Shown: positions 12,001 through 23,281 of the stretch, in pieces
Layout: each line of letters opens with the position of its first letter
Position numbering within the stretch: position 1 is the first letter of the stretch
DNA from: Mallotus nudiflorus
Taxonomy: Eukaryota > Streptophyta > Magnoliopsida > Malpighiales > Euphorbiaceae
Direction: 5' to 3'
DNA length: 64,000 nucleotides
Assembly (NCBI GenBank): GCA_947683625.1
Contig: CANTUR010000418.1
Coordinates: 930,001 to 994,000, forward strand
Notes under the pieces: generated by a model
Databases searched by the model: none
What the model was told of the DNA's origin: nothing
The model's input: the letters and a program-made list of their open reading frames with translations, nothing else
Position numbers and translations under genes: made by a program

Positions 12001-12010
12001 AGGGGGAGAT
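12001..12010 (+). other. Polypurine tract of the copia element
   Basis: 'agggggagat' directly abuts the 3' LTR, which starts TGTTGA at 12011. It is the plus-strand primer site expected there. Confidence 0.8.
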
Positions 12011-13370
12011 TGTTGATCATTTGCATGATCAAACTCCTAATTTTGGACTTTAACAAACAATTTGTATACTAATAATTTCAATTAAGTGTGTAGGGAATTA
12101 TATACCAAACATATACCAAGCATATACACTTTTGGATGAATAGTGACTTTTCGGGCTGATTGAACCTCTGAGATTGAATAAGACTTTTGACATATTTAGA
12201 GGTATTAAATGAGAAAGTTAGCTTCTTAACTTTTGAATTAGACATTTAAACCTTTCCAAATTAAGCTTGCTTGTCAAAATTCAAGTTCATTTGGGTATGC
12301 AAATCTTCAGTCGAAATCAGCATATGCAGCTTGCATTTCAGTTTGCATAGCTCTTGCTATTTCAGCAATATCTTGAGCTACAGATGTCCAATTGAGGTGA
12401 TTAAAAGTTTTATGGAAAGCTATGACAAGTATATAAAATTTTTATGAAGAACATTTTGGCTGAATCGATCATCTTCAGTCCCGTTCATGAGCATCTTTCG
12501 AAGTGGTCACGAGCTATCCTTCAATGGAGCCTTTGGAGCACATTTTTGCCAAAAAAATGGCAGTACCCCTCATGAGCACTCCTCACGAGCTGAGTGTTCA
12601 TGAGAAGACCTCTGACAGCATCCAACAGGAAAATTTGAATGCAACAGATATATTTTTGCTCCTCACGAGCACTGTTCACTTGTGAGTTGCCCGTGAGCAT
12701 CCTTTGAGCTGCCAAAAGTCTAAGAATTGATTCAAAATCAATTATAAATGTTGGAGACATGATTGATACATCCAAAAACTATATTTTTAAGTGTTTTTCT
12801 ATATAAACACAACTTATAATTCAATTGAAAGGTTAAGAAAACTTGTTTATCAATCATTTTTTTTCTAAAACATTCAATTTAGCTCTTAAACTTTCCTTTA
12901 AACAATTCTTTATGTATAACTCTTGTGAGAGTTGGTGAGTGATTAGAATAGACATTCTTATTCTTCTATTTTCTAGGTTTAGAAAACGGGAAATAAGATT
13001 CTATTCTAAGGAATTGGTTTAAGTGTTTAGCCATTAAAACACTTAGGAATTTGGTTTTAGTGTGAGCCTTGAAAACACTTGTAATTTGGTTTTTGAGTGA
13101 GTTTTGAAAATTCAAGTTGCAAGATTGTAAAAGTGAGCCATAAAACTTTTGTGTATTCTCAATCTTGTGAATAAGATTGTGGGTGATTAAAAAATCCTAA
13201 CTTGAGGATAAGTTAGGTGGAGACATAGGATTATTGTTGAATCCGAACTCCTTAAATATTTATGTTCTTTATTCTTCCTTCTCAACTCTTATTCAATTTT
13301 TCTAAAGAATTCTTTTAATTTCCTATTTTTGTTCTATAGTCCTATTCACCCCCCCTCTAGGACTCTTTCA
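12011..13370 (+). repeat. 3' LTR of the SIRE-like copia element
   Basis: It is 1360 bp, starts TGTTGATCATTTGC, ends ACTCTTTCA and pairs with 1425-2797. Scattered substitutions and small indels separate the two, for example a shorter segment near 12600 ('tgttcatgagaagacc' against a longer 'cgtgacctgctcatgag' version). The TATA box is at 12801-12809. Small open stretches in both strands are not genes. Confidence 0.9.
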
Positions 13371-13690
13371 ACTCTCATTGAAGATATGAAACTGTTTATC
13401 GTTATTTTTCAATAGCGTTGATAGAGTATTTTGATTTGCAATTCAACGATTTGTTCAATAGTCTTTAAACTCCACTCCATGCATTCATTAGTTATAAATT
13501 GACTCTATGGTCTTTAATTAAGTTTGATTATAAAAATATTGACAAAAAGTTTCGTAATAAAAAGAACTATAAACTCCATATAGGAGAACCACTAAAATCC
13601 CATAAAGAAATTAATAACTTCATGAATGAAGAATAAAAAAATAAAATAAAACAAACAAATTAAAGATATGTATTTATTGAATAAAAAAAT
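13371..13690. repeat. Outer part of the right palindrome arm
   Basis: The reverse complement aligns with 685-1000. 'tagcgttgatag' and 'atttgcaatt' at 13410-13435 match 'ctatcaacgcgattg' and 'ttgcaaat' on the left. 'cataaagaaatta' and 'ttcatgaatgaag' near 13600-13630 and 'aaattaaagatatgtattta' near 13655 match the left arm between 685 and 800. The outer end is unclear because the left arm is truncated at 684. Confidence 0.55.
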
Positions 13691-16600
13691 AAAATAGAAT
13701 AGAAAAATAATAAAGAACCATCGCCAATCTAAAAAATTATCGATAGTGGCAAAAAGTACTAATATTTAAAATTTATTGTGAAGAAAATTTTATTATTCTT
13801 ATAATTTTATTAAAATTTAACTGAATTAGTTAAAATTTAATAAATTTTAAATACTTTGAAACGAAAAAAACTAATGAAAAAATCACAATTACTGTACGAT
13901 ATATATTATGTCAAACATGTAAATTCCATCTTTGATATTTTGTCTCATCCTATTTCTTTTAACATTCATTTCTCTCTCGAACTAATAATTATATTTCACC
14001 TAAAAAACATAGTTTGAGATCAGCTTCTTTACACACTTTAAGAAGATGAAAAAAAAAATTAAAAAAAAGGTGCTGAAGGTTAATTACTTTTAATAATAAA
14101 AAAAATTATTAAAAAAATAGTGAGATACTGCCTTCTTCAGGTACATCTACTTCTTCTTCTACTCATGCAAAACAAGAAAATTACTAGTAGATATTCCTCA
14201 TTCTATCAGAAATATTGTCCATGATTTTCTAAAAATTAATGTATGCCCCCAAAACCAATTCGTTTTCAAACCCATAAATATATATTAGATATTGCCCATT
14301 ATATCAAACTAGGAAATGAGATTAATCCAATATAAATAATGTGTGTTTACACATGACATATGCACGATCACTATCAATAATAATTCTTCTAAAAATGATT
14401 AATTATTAGGTCTGTAAGGCTAAGATGTCATATTGATTTAAGGCGTTAGTATTTGCTGCTTCATAATGCAAATTATTTGAGGCACTGTTTTTTAACTCTT
14501 GTTTTACTTTTGAAGGAAAATTATGCATGGGATGTCAGCTTACTAACTATTCTATTTTTTTATTTTTCTAGTTTCTCATGTCATCATTTTCCTTCATCTT
14601 AATTTATAACGAGTTCAAATTCAAACTTTCCCATATCCTATTCTTTTTTTTTAAAAAAAATAATAATAAATAAATTATAGGCCTATTGCTCTAAAATAAA
14701 TTAAATATTTGTGATTTATTATAAATTTATTTTATAATAACTATTCTATTTTTATCAATTTTTGAGAAATATAACTCATTACTAACTTTAATCAAAATTG
14801 AATGTAAGAGTGTTAAGATGACATTTTAGGTGATAATATTAATATAAATTCTACTACCATATTAATTAGTTGTTTATAGCAGCGAATAACTAAGAGTTGT
14901 TACTAATAACTGATAGTTGTTAATTGATAAATAAAAACTATTTGTTTAAATTTTGTTAGCTCTTATTGTTAGTATATCAAATAATCATTAAATATGTAAT
15001 TTATTTTTAGATGTAATTTAAGATATTTTATAATATTTTTAGTTATATAAATTATTTAAAATATAATATAGTAATAAATAATACTTTATTGTCTTTAATT
15101 TATAAATTAGTAAAAATGTTAATAGAAATTATTGTCTTTAATAAAAAAAATAAAATTTTTTAATTGCAAATTTAAATGAATTATTGTCTCTAATAGTTTT
15201 TTAGTATGAATTATAAAAACTTAATTGTATAAATTTAATTTAAAAATTTTTTTGTTAGTGATTATTTTTAATAAAGGTACCATAATTCAAATAAAAAAAA
15301 TTTTAGATATCAACTAGTAAAAAAAAAATCTCCAATATAGGGTTGATAAAATTTAGAGCTCTTAGAGATCAAAACTACTATCCGTTCCTGATTTTTAAAT
15401 ATCAATAAACACCTAATATCTAACTATTTGATGAAAAATAGCTATCAACTTTCAATCAGCTAAAGCAGACTTCCTTTACTTATTTATTAGTGTAAAAGAT
15501 CAAATAGTTACAATTTATAATAAATTTATTCAAAATAATACTTTTGAAGGAAACTTATTCAAAGGTCAGTTTACATATTATTAAGTTATTTATTGTTCTA
15601 GTTTCTCAATTCATTTTCCTTCATTTTAGTTTATAATGAGTTAACTTTACATTCCCTCATCAAATTCATATATGTATATATGTTTTAAATAGAAAATAGC
15701 TATCAGGTGTTAATTTACTCAAATTTTACCAACATACTTATAACATAATTTTTTGATGCAAAAATTTTATTGAAGACCAAATTGTCTACCCAGAAGAAAT
15801 GAATGTAATATTCATAAGCTTTGCTTGGCCTCCAATTTGTATAACAGTGAAAGAATATCATCTGAACCAAAGACAATTTTTTTCTTCAGTATTGCCCTTT
15901 AAGATTTCCTAATCTTCAGACCATTAAAAAAAGATAACACATCATAGAAAAGCCAGTTGATGTATTAATTAGTAAATATTTTTAAAAAAATTATATTTTT
16001 ATAAATTTAATTATACAAAAAATATTTTATTTTGAAAAATGAAGGTCACTTCTTTTAATTTATTTAGAAAAAGTAATTTGATCCAGAGACAGTTAAATTT
16101 AGTGCTAGATTTCTTTTTTCCCCATTAAAATAATTACATTTTTTAATGATGTATATGTATTACTATTGCTATTATCAAAATCACCAAATATGCCTACTGT
16201 GTTTTTGATATATAATTATTTGGGTGACTAAAACTGACAGAGATGTTATTCTTACATTTTTGGGTTACCAAACAAGACAACCAAAAAAAAAAAAAGAGAG
16301 ACAAGCATCCATAAATTTGAGTAAGAAATGTGTTGTTTTCAAGCAGAAAGAAAATTAAAATATAGAATCTATTAATATATTAGTTATTTTTTAAAGTGTA
16401 AAATTTAATTAATTTTATCAATTTATAATAGTTTTTATTTTTATTTTTTTTATTTTATTTAAATTATATTTGGTCTCTTTATTGATTGAAAATGTTAATT
16501 TAATAATGCGTATTGTATATAAAAAAAAAATTCTTTGATAAGATAGTCTTTTTTTTTTTTACCAATGATAAGATAGTCTTTGGGGATAAATTAATAGACA

Positions 16601-17254
16601 ATGGGCCACTCTTACTAATTAATAAGCCTGAAAATGTTAACTAATAAATGTAAAATATTATCTTAATTATCACATCACAAATGTCTCTTTGACAATGTCG
16701 TCACACAATAGCTGGAGCTTCCACTAAAACAGTATAATATCAACGGATTCAATTCTGAATTTGCTTACTCGGTCTGGGACGAATAATTTGTTATTTTATT
16801 ATGACATCAAAATATTAATAAAAAGTATGAATTTAATTTTTCATATCAAAATATTAATAAAGAATATTAATTTAATTTTTCATTCTTTCATACTCTCCTT
16901 TTAAAAGTCCTTATATAAGGATCAAGTGAAAAGTAAAAAAAAAAAAACTGAAGCTAAAATTATTTAATGGCAAATGTGAATTTTGTTAATGAATTCTTAT
17001 TGAATATTAAAATATCAAGAGATAGAGAAGGAAAAAATGATACTCCAACTAAATTTAGGAATTTAATTTATAAAAGATCTAGGTATATATTTTGTGATAA
17101 AATTAATAAAATTATTCTTTGATAATTTTATATATCATGCGAATGAAGAAAAATAAAAATAGCAAAAAAAAAAATAGTAATATACAAATTTATATTATAT
17201 TATAAACATTAGATTATAGTTTAAACCAATGGTTTTCCTTTAAATAAGTTTAAA
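13691..17254. other. AT-rich intergenic sequence, no gene seen
   Basis: Both strands hold only short, low-complexity open stretches with no recognisable domain. A/T homopolymers and TTTAATAA-like runs dominate. Around 14875-15470 are inverted-looking 'gatagttgtt' and 'aatagctatcaac' motifs that recall hAT-type MITEs, but I could not find matching ends. Confidence 0.6.
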
Positions 17255-17565
17255 AAAATAAAAGAGCTATAATATGTTTTTTTTTTTCTTCAATATGTTT
17301 CAAAGTTAGGGAGGAGATAGAGAAGAACCAAACCTTTAACTTATTGATGATTCAAAAAGTGTTATATTTACGGTTAATTTTTTTTAAGTGATTGGTATAT
17401 AAATTGTAGATATTTTTAATATTTTAAACTTAACATAAATTGTGGTGTCATAATGCCAAAAGAAGCACGTAAAATAGAGTTTTGTTTGAGTAAAAATTTC
17501 ATAGTATTCCTATTTTTTTCATTAAATTTGGTGGAAATATTTTTTTTAAATCATTAATATTTAAA
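17255..17565 (+). repeat. Dispersed repeat copy B
   Basis: A direct-orientation relative of 1138-1330: 'gggaggagatagagaagaac', 'ctttaacttattgatgatt' and 'cattaaatttggtggaaata' are shared. Copy B has about 120 bp in the middle that copy A lacks. There are no palindromic arms beside it that I can see, and no coding potential. Confidence 0.6.
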
Positions 17566-18611
17566 ATTTATTAATTTTTAATTAATTTGATTTAATTTAA
17601 ATAAAATTATAAAAATGATAAAAATCTTTTAATAAGTAATTAAAACGTGTTTTAAGCGAAAATTTCATACACTAAAAATCTACTTTAAAAATGCTTTTAG
17701 CAGCAAAGAAGAAAAAAGGTGAAAACTTCGTAACATAAAGAAAAATAAAATTGCCTTATATTACAAATTTTTATTTTTTTGGGCATATTTCCTTATATTA
17801 CAATTTATTTTGTTTATAGATGGATAGGGATTACGTAAGAATAATGATGTAATTGATCTCAATTCAGAAATGGATACAGAAATTGGGTGCAACCGTGTTG
17901 AACTTAAATCGGTTTGGACCCAAACGAGTTTTGACCATCCTCCACTCGTAATCTTTTCTTTGCTCCCATTTTTAGACCGAGTGGAAGGTGCTGTGCCTGC
18001 CCGCACCTTCTTCTAAGCTTCCTCAATTATCCATGTGATTAATTATAATTATCTATTTGTTGGCCCTAATACATAATATCTGGAGCATTAGTTGCTGGCG
18101 CCTGGCATGTTAGCACTTCATAAAATCTTGTGTTTTAATGGAAATATTAGTTAATTAACTAACTAATTTTTTTGTAATAACTTGTTTAAATGACTAAATT
18201 TTGTGACTGAAAATAGAAGAACAATGAGATTGAGAGATCAAACCCTCATTTCAATTAAATACTTTGACCCCGCATACCATCCGTTTTAAATGGATTAACC
18301 TAATTAATTAATTAATATTTCTTTGTGTTTTTCTTTTCATCCAACAATCCGGTATTTGGTAAAACTTTGAACTAAATGAATTTATAAAAAAAAATAAAAA
18401 AAATTTAATATCTATCTTCTTATGTATAGAATTTAAATTTGAAATTTTCTTTAAAAGATGCTGATAGTAAATTTTTATTTTGTCTATTAGGTTTGCAAAA
18501 TTTTAATGTTTTACATACAAAGTTGCTTAATATCTCATCTCACTCAGTTGAGGTAAGGAAGTTGCTGGAATCCTTCTTGTAATTCCCCATTTCCATTACA
18601 TAAGTAATTTT
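17566..18611. other. Intergenic sequence with one GC-richer patch
   Basis: Mostly AT-rich. The patch at about 17840-18015 has balanced composition and an open minus-strand stretch of about 80 codons (17761-18006), but the peptide matches no family I know. It may be a remnant of an older insertion. No other feature was seen. Confidence 0.45.
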
Positions 18612-18997
18612 TGTTAGAGAAATGGACTCTTACAATCCCATAAATATCTTTACCCTATAGATCACAATTTGAACAAAAATATTTGAAAAATAAAAGAGAA
18701 AAACACATAATAATTTAATGTGAAAAACTCTCAAATAAAGAAAAACCACAGGTGTTATCAAGAGACAATCATGAAAAATTATTACAATCACACTACAAAA
18801 TATTTAACTCCCAAAAGCTCAAGTATACCCAAGAAAAATTTTCACAAATTTTCTATTATTATAGCTAATAGCTTTCAATGGTACACCAAATATAAGTGGT
18901 GATTGACATACATAACAAAGGAGGCAAAAAGTTCAATTTATAACCAAATCTCTCCCCCCTTCTTTCACTTTTTTCCAATGTGGGATTCTCACATTCA
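18612..18997 (-). repeat. 3' LTR of the gag-only element
   Basis: On the plus strand it starts TGTTAGAGAAATGG and ends 'tctcacattca'. It aligns with 20632-20966, but this copy carries about 50-60 extra bases near 18715-18770 that the other lacks. The exact outer boundary is uncertain because both ends run into T-rich sequence. Confidence 0.7.
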
Positions 18998-19381
18998 TTA
19001 TTCTTCTTTTTTTTTATCATATTTTAATAATCTCTACCATGATTAAAAAAAAATAAAAGAATAACAGTTACCTCAATAACACCATCAGTTAGGACAGTTG
19101 CAATTCTAAAAAACAAGAATTGTCATATTCCACCATAAGAGTATACACAGTTAGAATTCACCAACTATAAGAACTTTCACCTCAATCAGTTCATGTCGAA
19201 AACAATGCTAATAAGTTATGGTGCAACTTCCAATGTTGACTTTTCTAGAAAGTTCAATAGTTATCGACATCAATTCCACCACACACCTTGCATCAACTAT
19301 CAACCAATGCCCGTGTGCAAACTATGAACATGCTACCTTCATACATCCTTTTCCATGGCAACTCAGTTGGTAACTATCATG

Positions 19382-20236
19382 TTATGAGGATATATATCTT
19401 TCTTTATATACAAAATTCATCGTCTCCTTATTTAAAGACGACCGCATTAGTAGTATTACCTTTGGAGCCATTAGCCAAATTAGCTCCACCATTTTTGTAA
19501 TCCTTCTATACATGTCCAGGTTGCCCACATCCCCCAAAGATAATTTGCCTTTTGGAGCCTTTATTCTTCCTTCCATTTCCCAAATTGACAATGTTATACT
19601 TTCAGTATACTTGTTCTTTCCATTTTTCAATCTTCTTTCTTCAGAAATCAGCTTACTAGTCGCTTCTGAAAAATTTGTATTCTCTTTCCCGTACATTAAA
19701 ACGATTTGCATGTGTTTATAGGAAGGTGGAAGAGACCAAATAAATCTGAACACTTTATCTTCATCATCAGTTTTCACTCTAATAGATTACAATTCAAAAA
19801 CAATCCCATTGAGTACACTAAGGTGGTCAGAAATTTTTGTACTTTCTTCCATTTGCAATTTGTGAAATTGCTCCTTCAAATATAACCTATTTGAAAGACT
19901 TTTAGTCTGATACATTTCCTCAAGCTTTTCCCAAAGCTCTTTTGTTGTTAAGCATTTAGCAACATTAGCAAGAACATTTTTTGCTAGACAAAAACGAATC
20001 TGACTTGCCGCTCTCATGTCTAGCTCCTCTCATTCTTCTTCTCTCATCTTAGATTTTCTTGTGTCTACACTATTGTCACCGAATTTAATTGGCTCCTTTC
20101 TTTCGGACAAAGAAGTTGGCTTTCCCTTTAAGGCCTTATACAATTCAGACTGGATTAGTATATTATTAACTTGTACTTGCCACAACCCAAAATTAATTCT
20201 CCTATCAAATTTTTCAATATCAAATATGAAACTCAT
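19382..20236 (-). pseudogene. UBN2-type gag of the gag-only element
   Basis: Three consecutive minus-strand stretches (20236-20030, 20017-19787, 19777-19382) lie in one frame and are separated by single in-frame stops: TGA after 'MREEE' and TAA after 'IVFEL'. The start ATG is at 20236. Motifs include 'NFGLWQVQVNN', 'LWEKLEEMYQTKSLSNR' and 'LPPSYKHM', which are typical of the UBN2/Retrotran_gag_2 family of copia elements. Near 19545-19505 the zinc knuckle can be read only in another frame. There it keeps the middle Cys-x4-His, but the outer cysteines are Phe and Tyr and a stop intervenes. The gene is therefore inactive. Confidence 0.78.
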
Positions 20237-20618
20237 TTTTTCTCAACAATGCACAGTACCCTGTATATTTGAATAGTACTTCATGCTACAGTGACCTCAC
20301 ACGTGAATAATGAGTGAACAATTGTGTTTAAAAAATGAACTAAGAAAGTTTCCAAGAAATATTGGAAGGACACAAACGATATCACTTAAGTCTCAATCTC
20401 AAGTAATTACAGCCTTTATGACAAAACTTTATTGGCTGCACTTACTTACACAATATCACACTTAATAAACACAATACAAAGGACCTCCAGTTGGATCACA
20501 ACAATTTCAAAAAAAAAATTGTCAATGTGGAATGCAAATTAGCCCAAGAAAATTTTTTTTCTAATGTAGAAAATTAGCCTAAGCCGCAACCACATAACAT
20601 ACTAAAATAAACCAAGAG

Positions 20619-20630
20619 CTCTGATACCAA
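20619..20630 (-). other. Primer binding site of the gag-only element
   Basis: The minus strand reads 'ttggtatcagag' immediately inside the 5' LTR. It is complementary to initiator tRNA-Met and fixes the element's orientation as minus. Confidence 0.8.
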
Positions 20631-20631
20631 T

Positions 20632-20966
20632 TGTTAGAGAAAATGGACCCTCACAATCCAACAAATACCTTATCCCTGTAAATCATAACTTGAACAAAAA
20701 TACTTGAAAAATAAAAGAGGGAAATACACATAAAAAATTATTACAACCACACTATAAAATATTTAACTCTCACTCACACCCAAAAGCTCAAGCATACCCA
20801 ATAAAATTTCTCATAAATTTTCTATTATTATAGCTAATAATTTTCAAAGGTACACCACATATAAGTGGTGATTGACATACTTAACAAAAGAAGCAAAGAG
20901 TTCAATTTATAACCAAATCTCTTTCACCTTCCTTCACTTCTTTCTAATGTGGGATTCCCACATTCA
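20632..20966 (-). repeat. 5' LTR of the gag-only element
   Basis: About 335 bp, the partner of 18612-18997, with the palindromic 'tgtgggattcccaca' near its outer end. It carries an internal deletion relative to the other copy. Confidence 0.7.
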
Positions 20967-22413
20967 TTTTTTTTATTATTATTATATTTCAATACTTTTT
21001 GCCCTAGTTTGAGTTCAATGTGTACTTTCATGTTTCTTGGAGGTGGACAGAAAAATTTTAATCACTATTTATGTGGGAAAAAAAAATGTGTCGAATAGGT
21101 AGAACCTTAGGATTCGCCTTTAATTAATCAAAGTAATGCGTTTCTTAAGGTTTGGTAGGCTTTTTTTCTTTCAAAGGTAAAAATATTTTTTATTAATAAA
21201 AAATAAATAATTTAAATATTAATAAACTATAAAGACTAAATTTTCTATCTTTTTAAGTGTTATATTGATATATATGTGGTAAGAAAGAAAATAAAATAAT
21301 TTTGAATTAAATAAATTTCAAACAAACAATAAAGAAATCATTTCACTTGTGAGATTGGAGTGGGTAATGCAAATTATGTCATATGAATGTATCAAAACTT
21401 TAATAGAACCTAACACTTGATTAAATCAATAGTTAAACACATTATAGTTTTAGACATAAATCAAAAGCCGTCATAATATGATAGATGTACAAAATTAATA
21501 AGCAGAAGCAAAATTTCGTTATACACTTATTTTTAGCTACCAATAAATTCTAAAAGTAGTTTATAGTTGTAAATCGTTTAAGTAACATTTCAAATTTGAA
21601 CCGTTAAGTATATAGTAATATTAAATTAGTTATTAAAATATTTTTACCACTATCATATACTGTTCAGATCCAACTAAATTAATAAAGTTTAGTTAACTTT
21701 AAATATAAATAGTTTTAAAAAATAAGTAAAGGAAATTCATTACAAGGAGAGTTATAAAAAAAAATAAAAGAGGAAAAAATATAATATTTTTTATACTCTA
21801 CCAAAGAGAAATTTTTATAGAACTCTTAAAAACAATCATGTTTTCGAATCGAATTACATTAGTTAGAGCTGTGTAATATTAAATATCAGCCATTTAGATA
21901 AAAACAATCATGTGCCTACTTTAAAAAAAAAGGTTGATCTCAAATAGATAAATATGAACTAAATCAAACTCATTTACATATTAAGATCTAAAGTAATAAT
22001 ACCAGTAAGTACACAATTCAAAACCCATCATAATTTAATAGATTTACAATATCAATTAGCAGAAAATTTTGAATTTTGTTATAAACCTATTCCAAAGAGG
22101 ATTATTAACAACAATAGCAAGGAGGACAAATATACCCAGAAAGGAAAAGAAAAGAAAAGAAAAAAATGAAGGAATGTAGTGTTAAGTTAATCCGCTATTG
22201 AACAAAATAATATTTGTCCTCATGAGCTTTGACTTTACATAAGCATAGAAAAGAAAGAAAGTCATTATCTTGATAGGAATTTAAAGAGAGCTAATAATTA
22301 CTGAGATGGCAATATATTATTGGCTAAAGGAGTCAACAAACGACTAAAAATTAAGAGAAAGAGCCATCAAATGAACAGTGTTTTGTGAATAAAAGGACAA
22401 AAAAGCATTTTCA
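20967..22413. other. Intergenic sequence upstream of the bHLH gene, with a diverged direct repeat
   Basis: AT-rich, no gene seen. Two segments resemble each other in direct orientation: about 21462-21535 ('gtcataatatgatagatgta', 'agcagaagcaaaattt') and about 22025-22090 ('catcataatttaatagattt', 'agcagaaaattttgaatttt'). Near the gene, TTGAC-type W-box cores occur in 'gctttgacttta' (about 22227) and, reversed, in 'ggagtcaacaa' (about 22328). WRKY regulation is only a possibility. Confidence 0.5.
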
Positions 22414-22419
22414 CACGTG
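22414..22419 (+). promoter_or_regulatory. G-box / ABRE-like site upstream of the bHLH gene
   Basis: CACGTG, in the context 'tcacacgtgg', lies about 55 bp upstream of the TATA box. G-boxes are bound by bHLH proteins with the H-E-R basic pattern, which this gene's own product has, and by bZIP factors. Autoregulation or abscisic-acid-type control is therefore possible but untested. Confidence 0.55.
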
Positions 22420-22472
22420 GGAATAGAATTCTATAATCATTTCCTGGATTCAAGCTCTAGCTCAAATACTAC

Positions 22473-22479
22473 CTATAAA
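22473..22479 (+). promoter_or_regulatory. TATA box of the bHLH gene
   Basis: 'cctataaagg' stands in a mixed-composition context about 800 bp before the start codon and about 110 bp before a good splice donor. Transcription probably starts near 22505. Confidence 0.6.
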
Positions 22480-22504
22480 GGCTCTGCAGAATTCTTAACT
22501 ATTC

Positions 22505-23281
22505 AACAGAAAAAAGATTTGAAAAAAAAAAGCCATTTCTTCTTCTTCTGGGCTTAATCAAATTCCAGTTGTCATTTTAACAGGTAAGCATTATCAAGTC
22601 CATTAGGACACATAGTTTTGTTGAAGATGAAATCTTGTTTGCCACCCAAAATTCTGTTTTTTTTTTTTTTCTGGTTTTCTGTCATTGGAATTGTATGGAG
22701 ATCCATACTTTCTTTACTTTTGTGAACTACCCAGTTCTTGTTTTTTGAGATTTTGATGGGACACTTTGAAGCAAAATGAAGTTAATTTCTTTTTTTCTTC
22801 TGTTTTTCCTTGACTTCTTTTGCTTCAGTTTCCATTTGAGTTCATGGAAATTTAATTTCTTTTCACATTTCTTTTGTTTTTAAATCACAACTTTAATTGG
22901 TTTATGCACTTTTTGATCTAAAATTGTTTATATTTTGGTAGCTTGACTTTGTGAGCAATTTGTGTCTAGAAGAAATTGGGATGTAGCTTATATTTTGAAG
23001 ATCTTGGAACCTGATTGCCTTTGACTTACTACTTTGGTAGCTTCATGTCTAAGTGATGAGCCTTGCTTAATCCTTTCAGGGTCTGAACTCTATCTTCTTT
23101 CAAGAAAACAGCTAATTGCTTTCATGGAAATCTCAACTGCTAAATGGTTATCTGAACTGGTATGTACATCTGCAAGTTGTGTTAATTGTTGTATGAGATC
23201 AACCCATCATTTTGCTTATGCTCAATTTATATAGAGTATACATTGTAATGATTTTTTTTTTTTCTAAATTTACAGGAAATT
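22505..23281 (+). other. 5'UTR of the bHLH gene with a probable intron
   Basis: A consensus donor (CAG/GTAAGC, intron from 22584) and acceptor (TTTACAG, intron end 23275) define a 692-bp T-rich intron. The acceptor leaves only six bases before the ATG at 23282. The first leader exon is about 80 bp. Long leader introns near the start codon often affect expression in plants, but this is inferred. A stretch without stops at 23034-23234 lies inside the intron and is not taken as coding. Confidence 0.6.

Larger units (their letters stand above)
1425..13370 (+). mobile_element. SIRE-like Ty1/copia retrotransposon, degenerate, with a nested solo LTR
   Basis: This is a complete element in outline: a 5' LTR (1425-2797), an initiator-Met-type primer binding site, gag, protease, integrase, reverse transcriptase, RNase H, a roughly 2-kb non-coding 3' region, a purine tract and a 3' LTR (12011-13370). 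Protease-integrase-RT-RNaseH is the copia order. The long LTRs, the long 3' tail with repeated purine tracts and the protein motifs suggest the SIRE/Maximus lineage. The flanking 5-bp repeats ATTCT and ACTCT differ at one base. A 2056-bp Tat-type solo LTR interrupts gag. Every domain carries stops or frameshifts, and the LTRs differ at many scattered positions, so the copy is old and inactive. Confidence 0.88.
18612..20966 (-). mobile_element. Gag-only copia-type element (TR-GAG-like), minus strand
   Basis: Direct terminal repeats at 18612-18997 and 20632-20966 enclose 1.6 kb. On the minus strand the order is LTR, then a primer site identical to the initiator-Met type (20619-20630), then gag, then a purine-rich tract (18998-19016), then LTR. 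No protease, integrase, RT or RNase H sequence is present between gag and the 3' LTR. That matches the published TR-GAG class (short terminal-repeat elements carrying only gag), although an internally deleted autonomous element could look the same. Flanks ATTTT and TTTTT give an uncertain duplication. Confidence 0.72.

Noticed and set aside
14875..15480. Possible hAT-type MITE with 'aatagctatcaac' motifs
   Set aside because: Inverted motifs occur, but I could not match terminal repeats or an 8-bp target duplication, and the region is low-complexity.
23034..23234. 66-codon stretch without stops upstream of the bHLH start
   Set aside because: It lies within the well-defined 5'UTR intron (22584-23275) and is out of keeping with the bHLH N-terminus.
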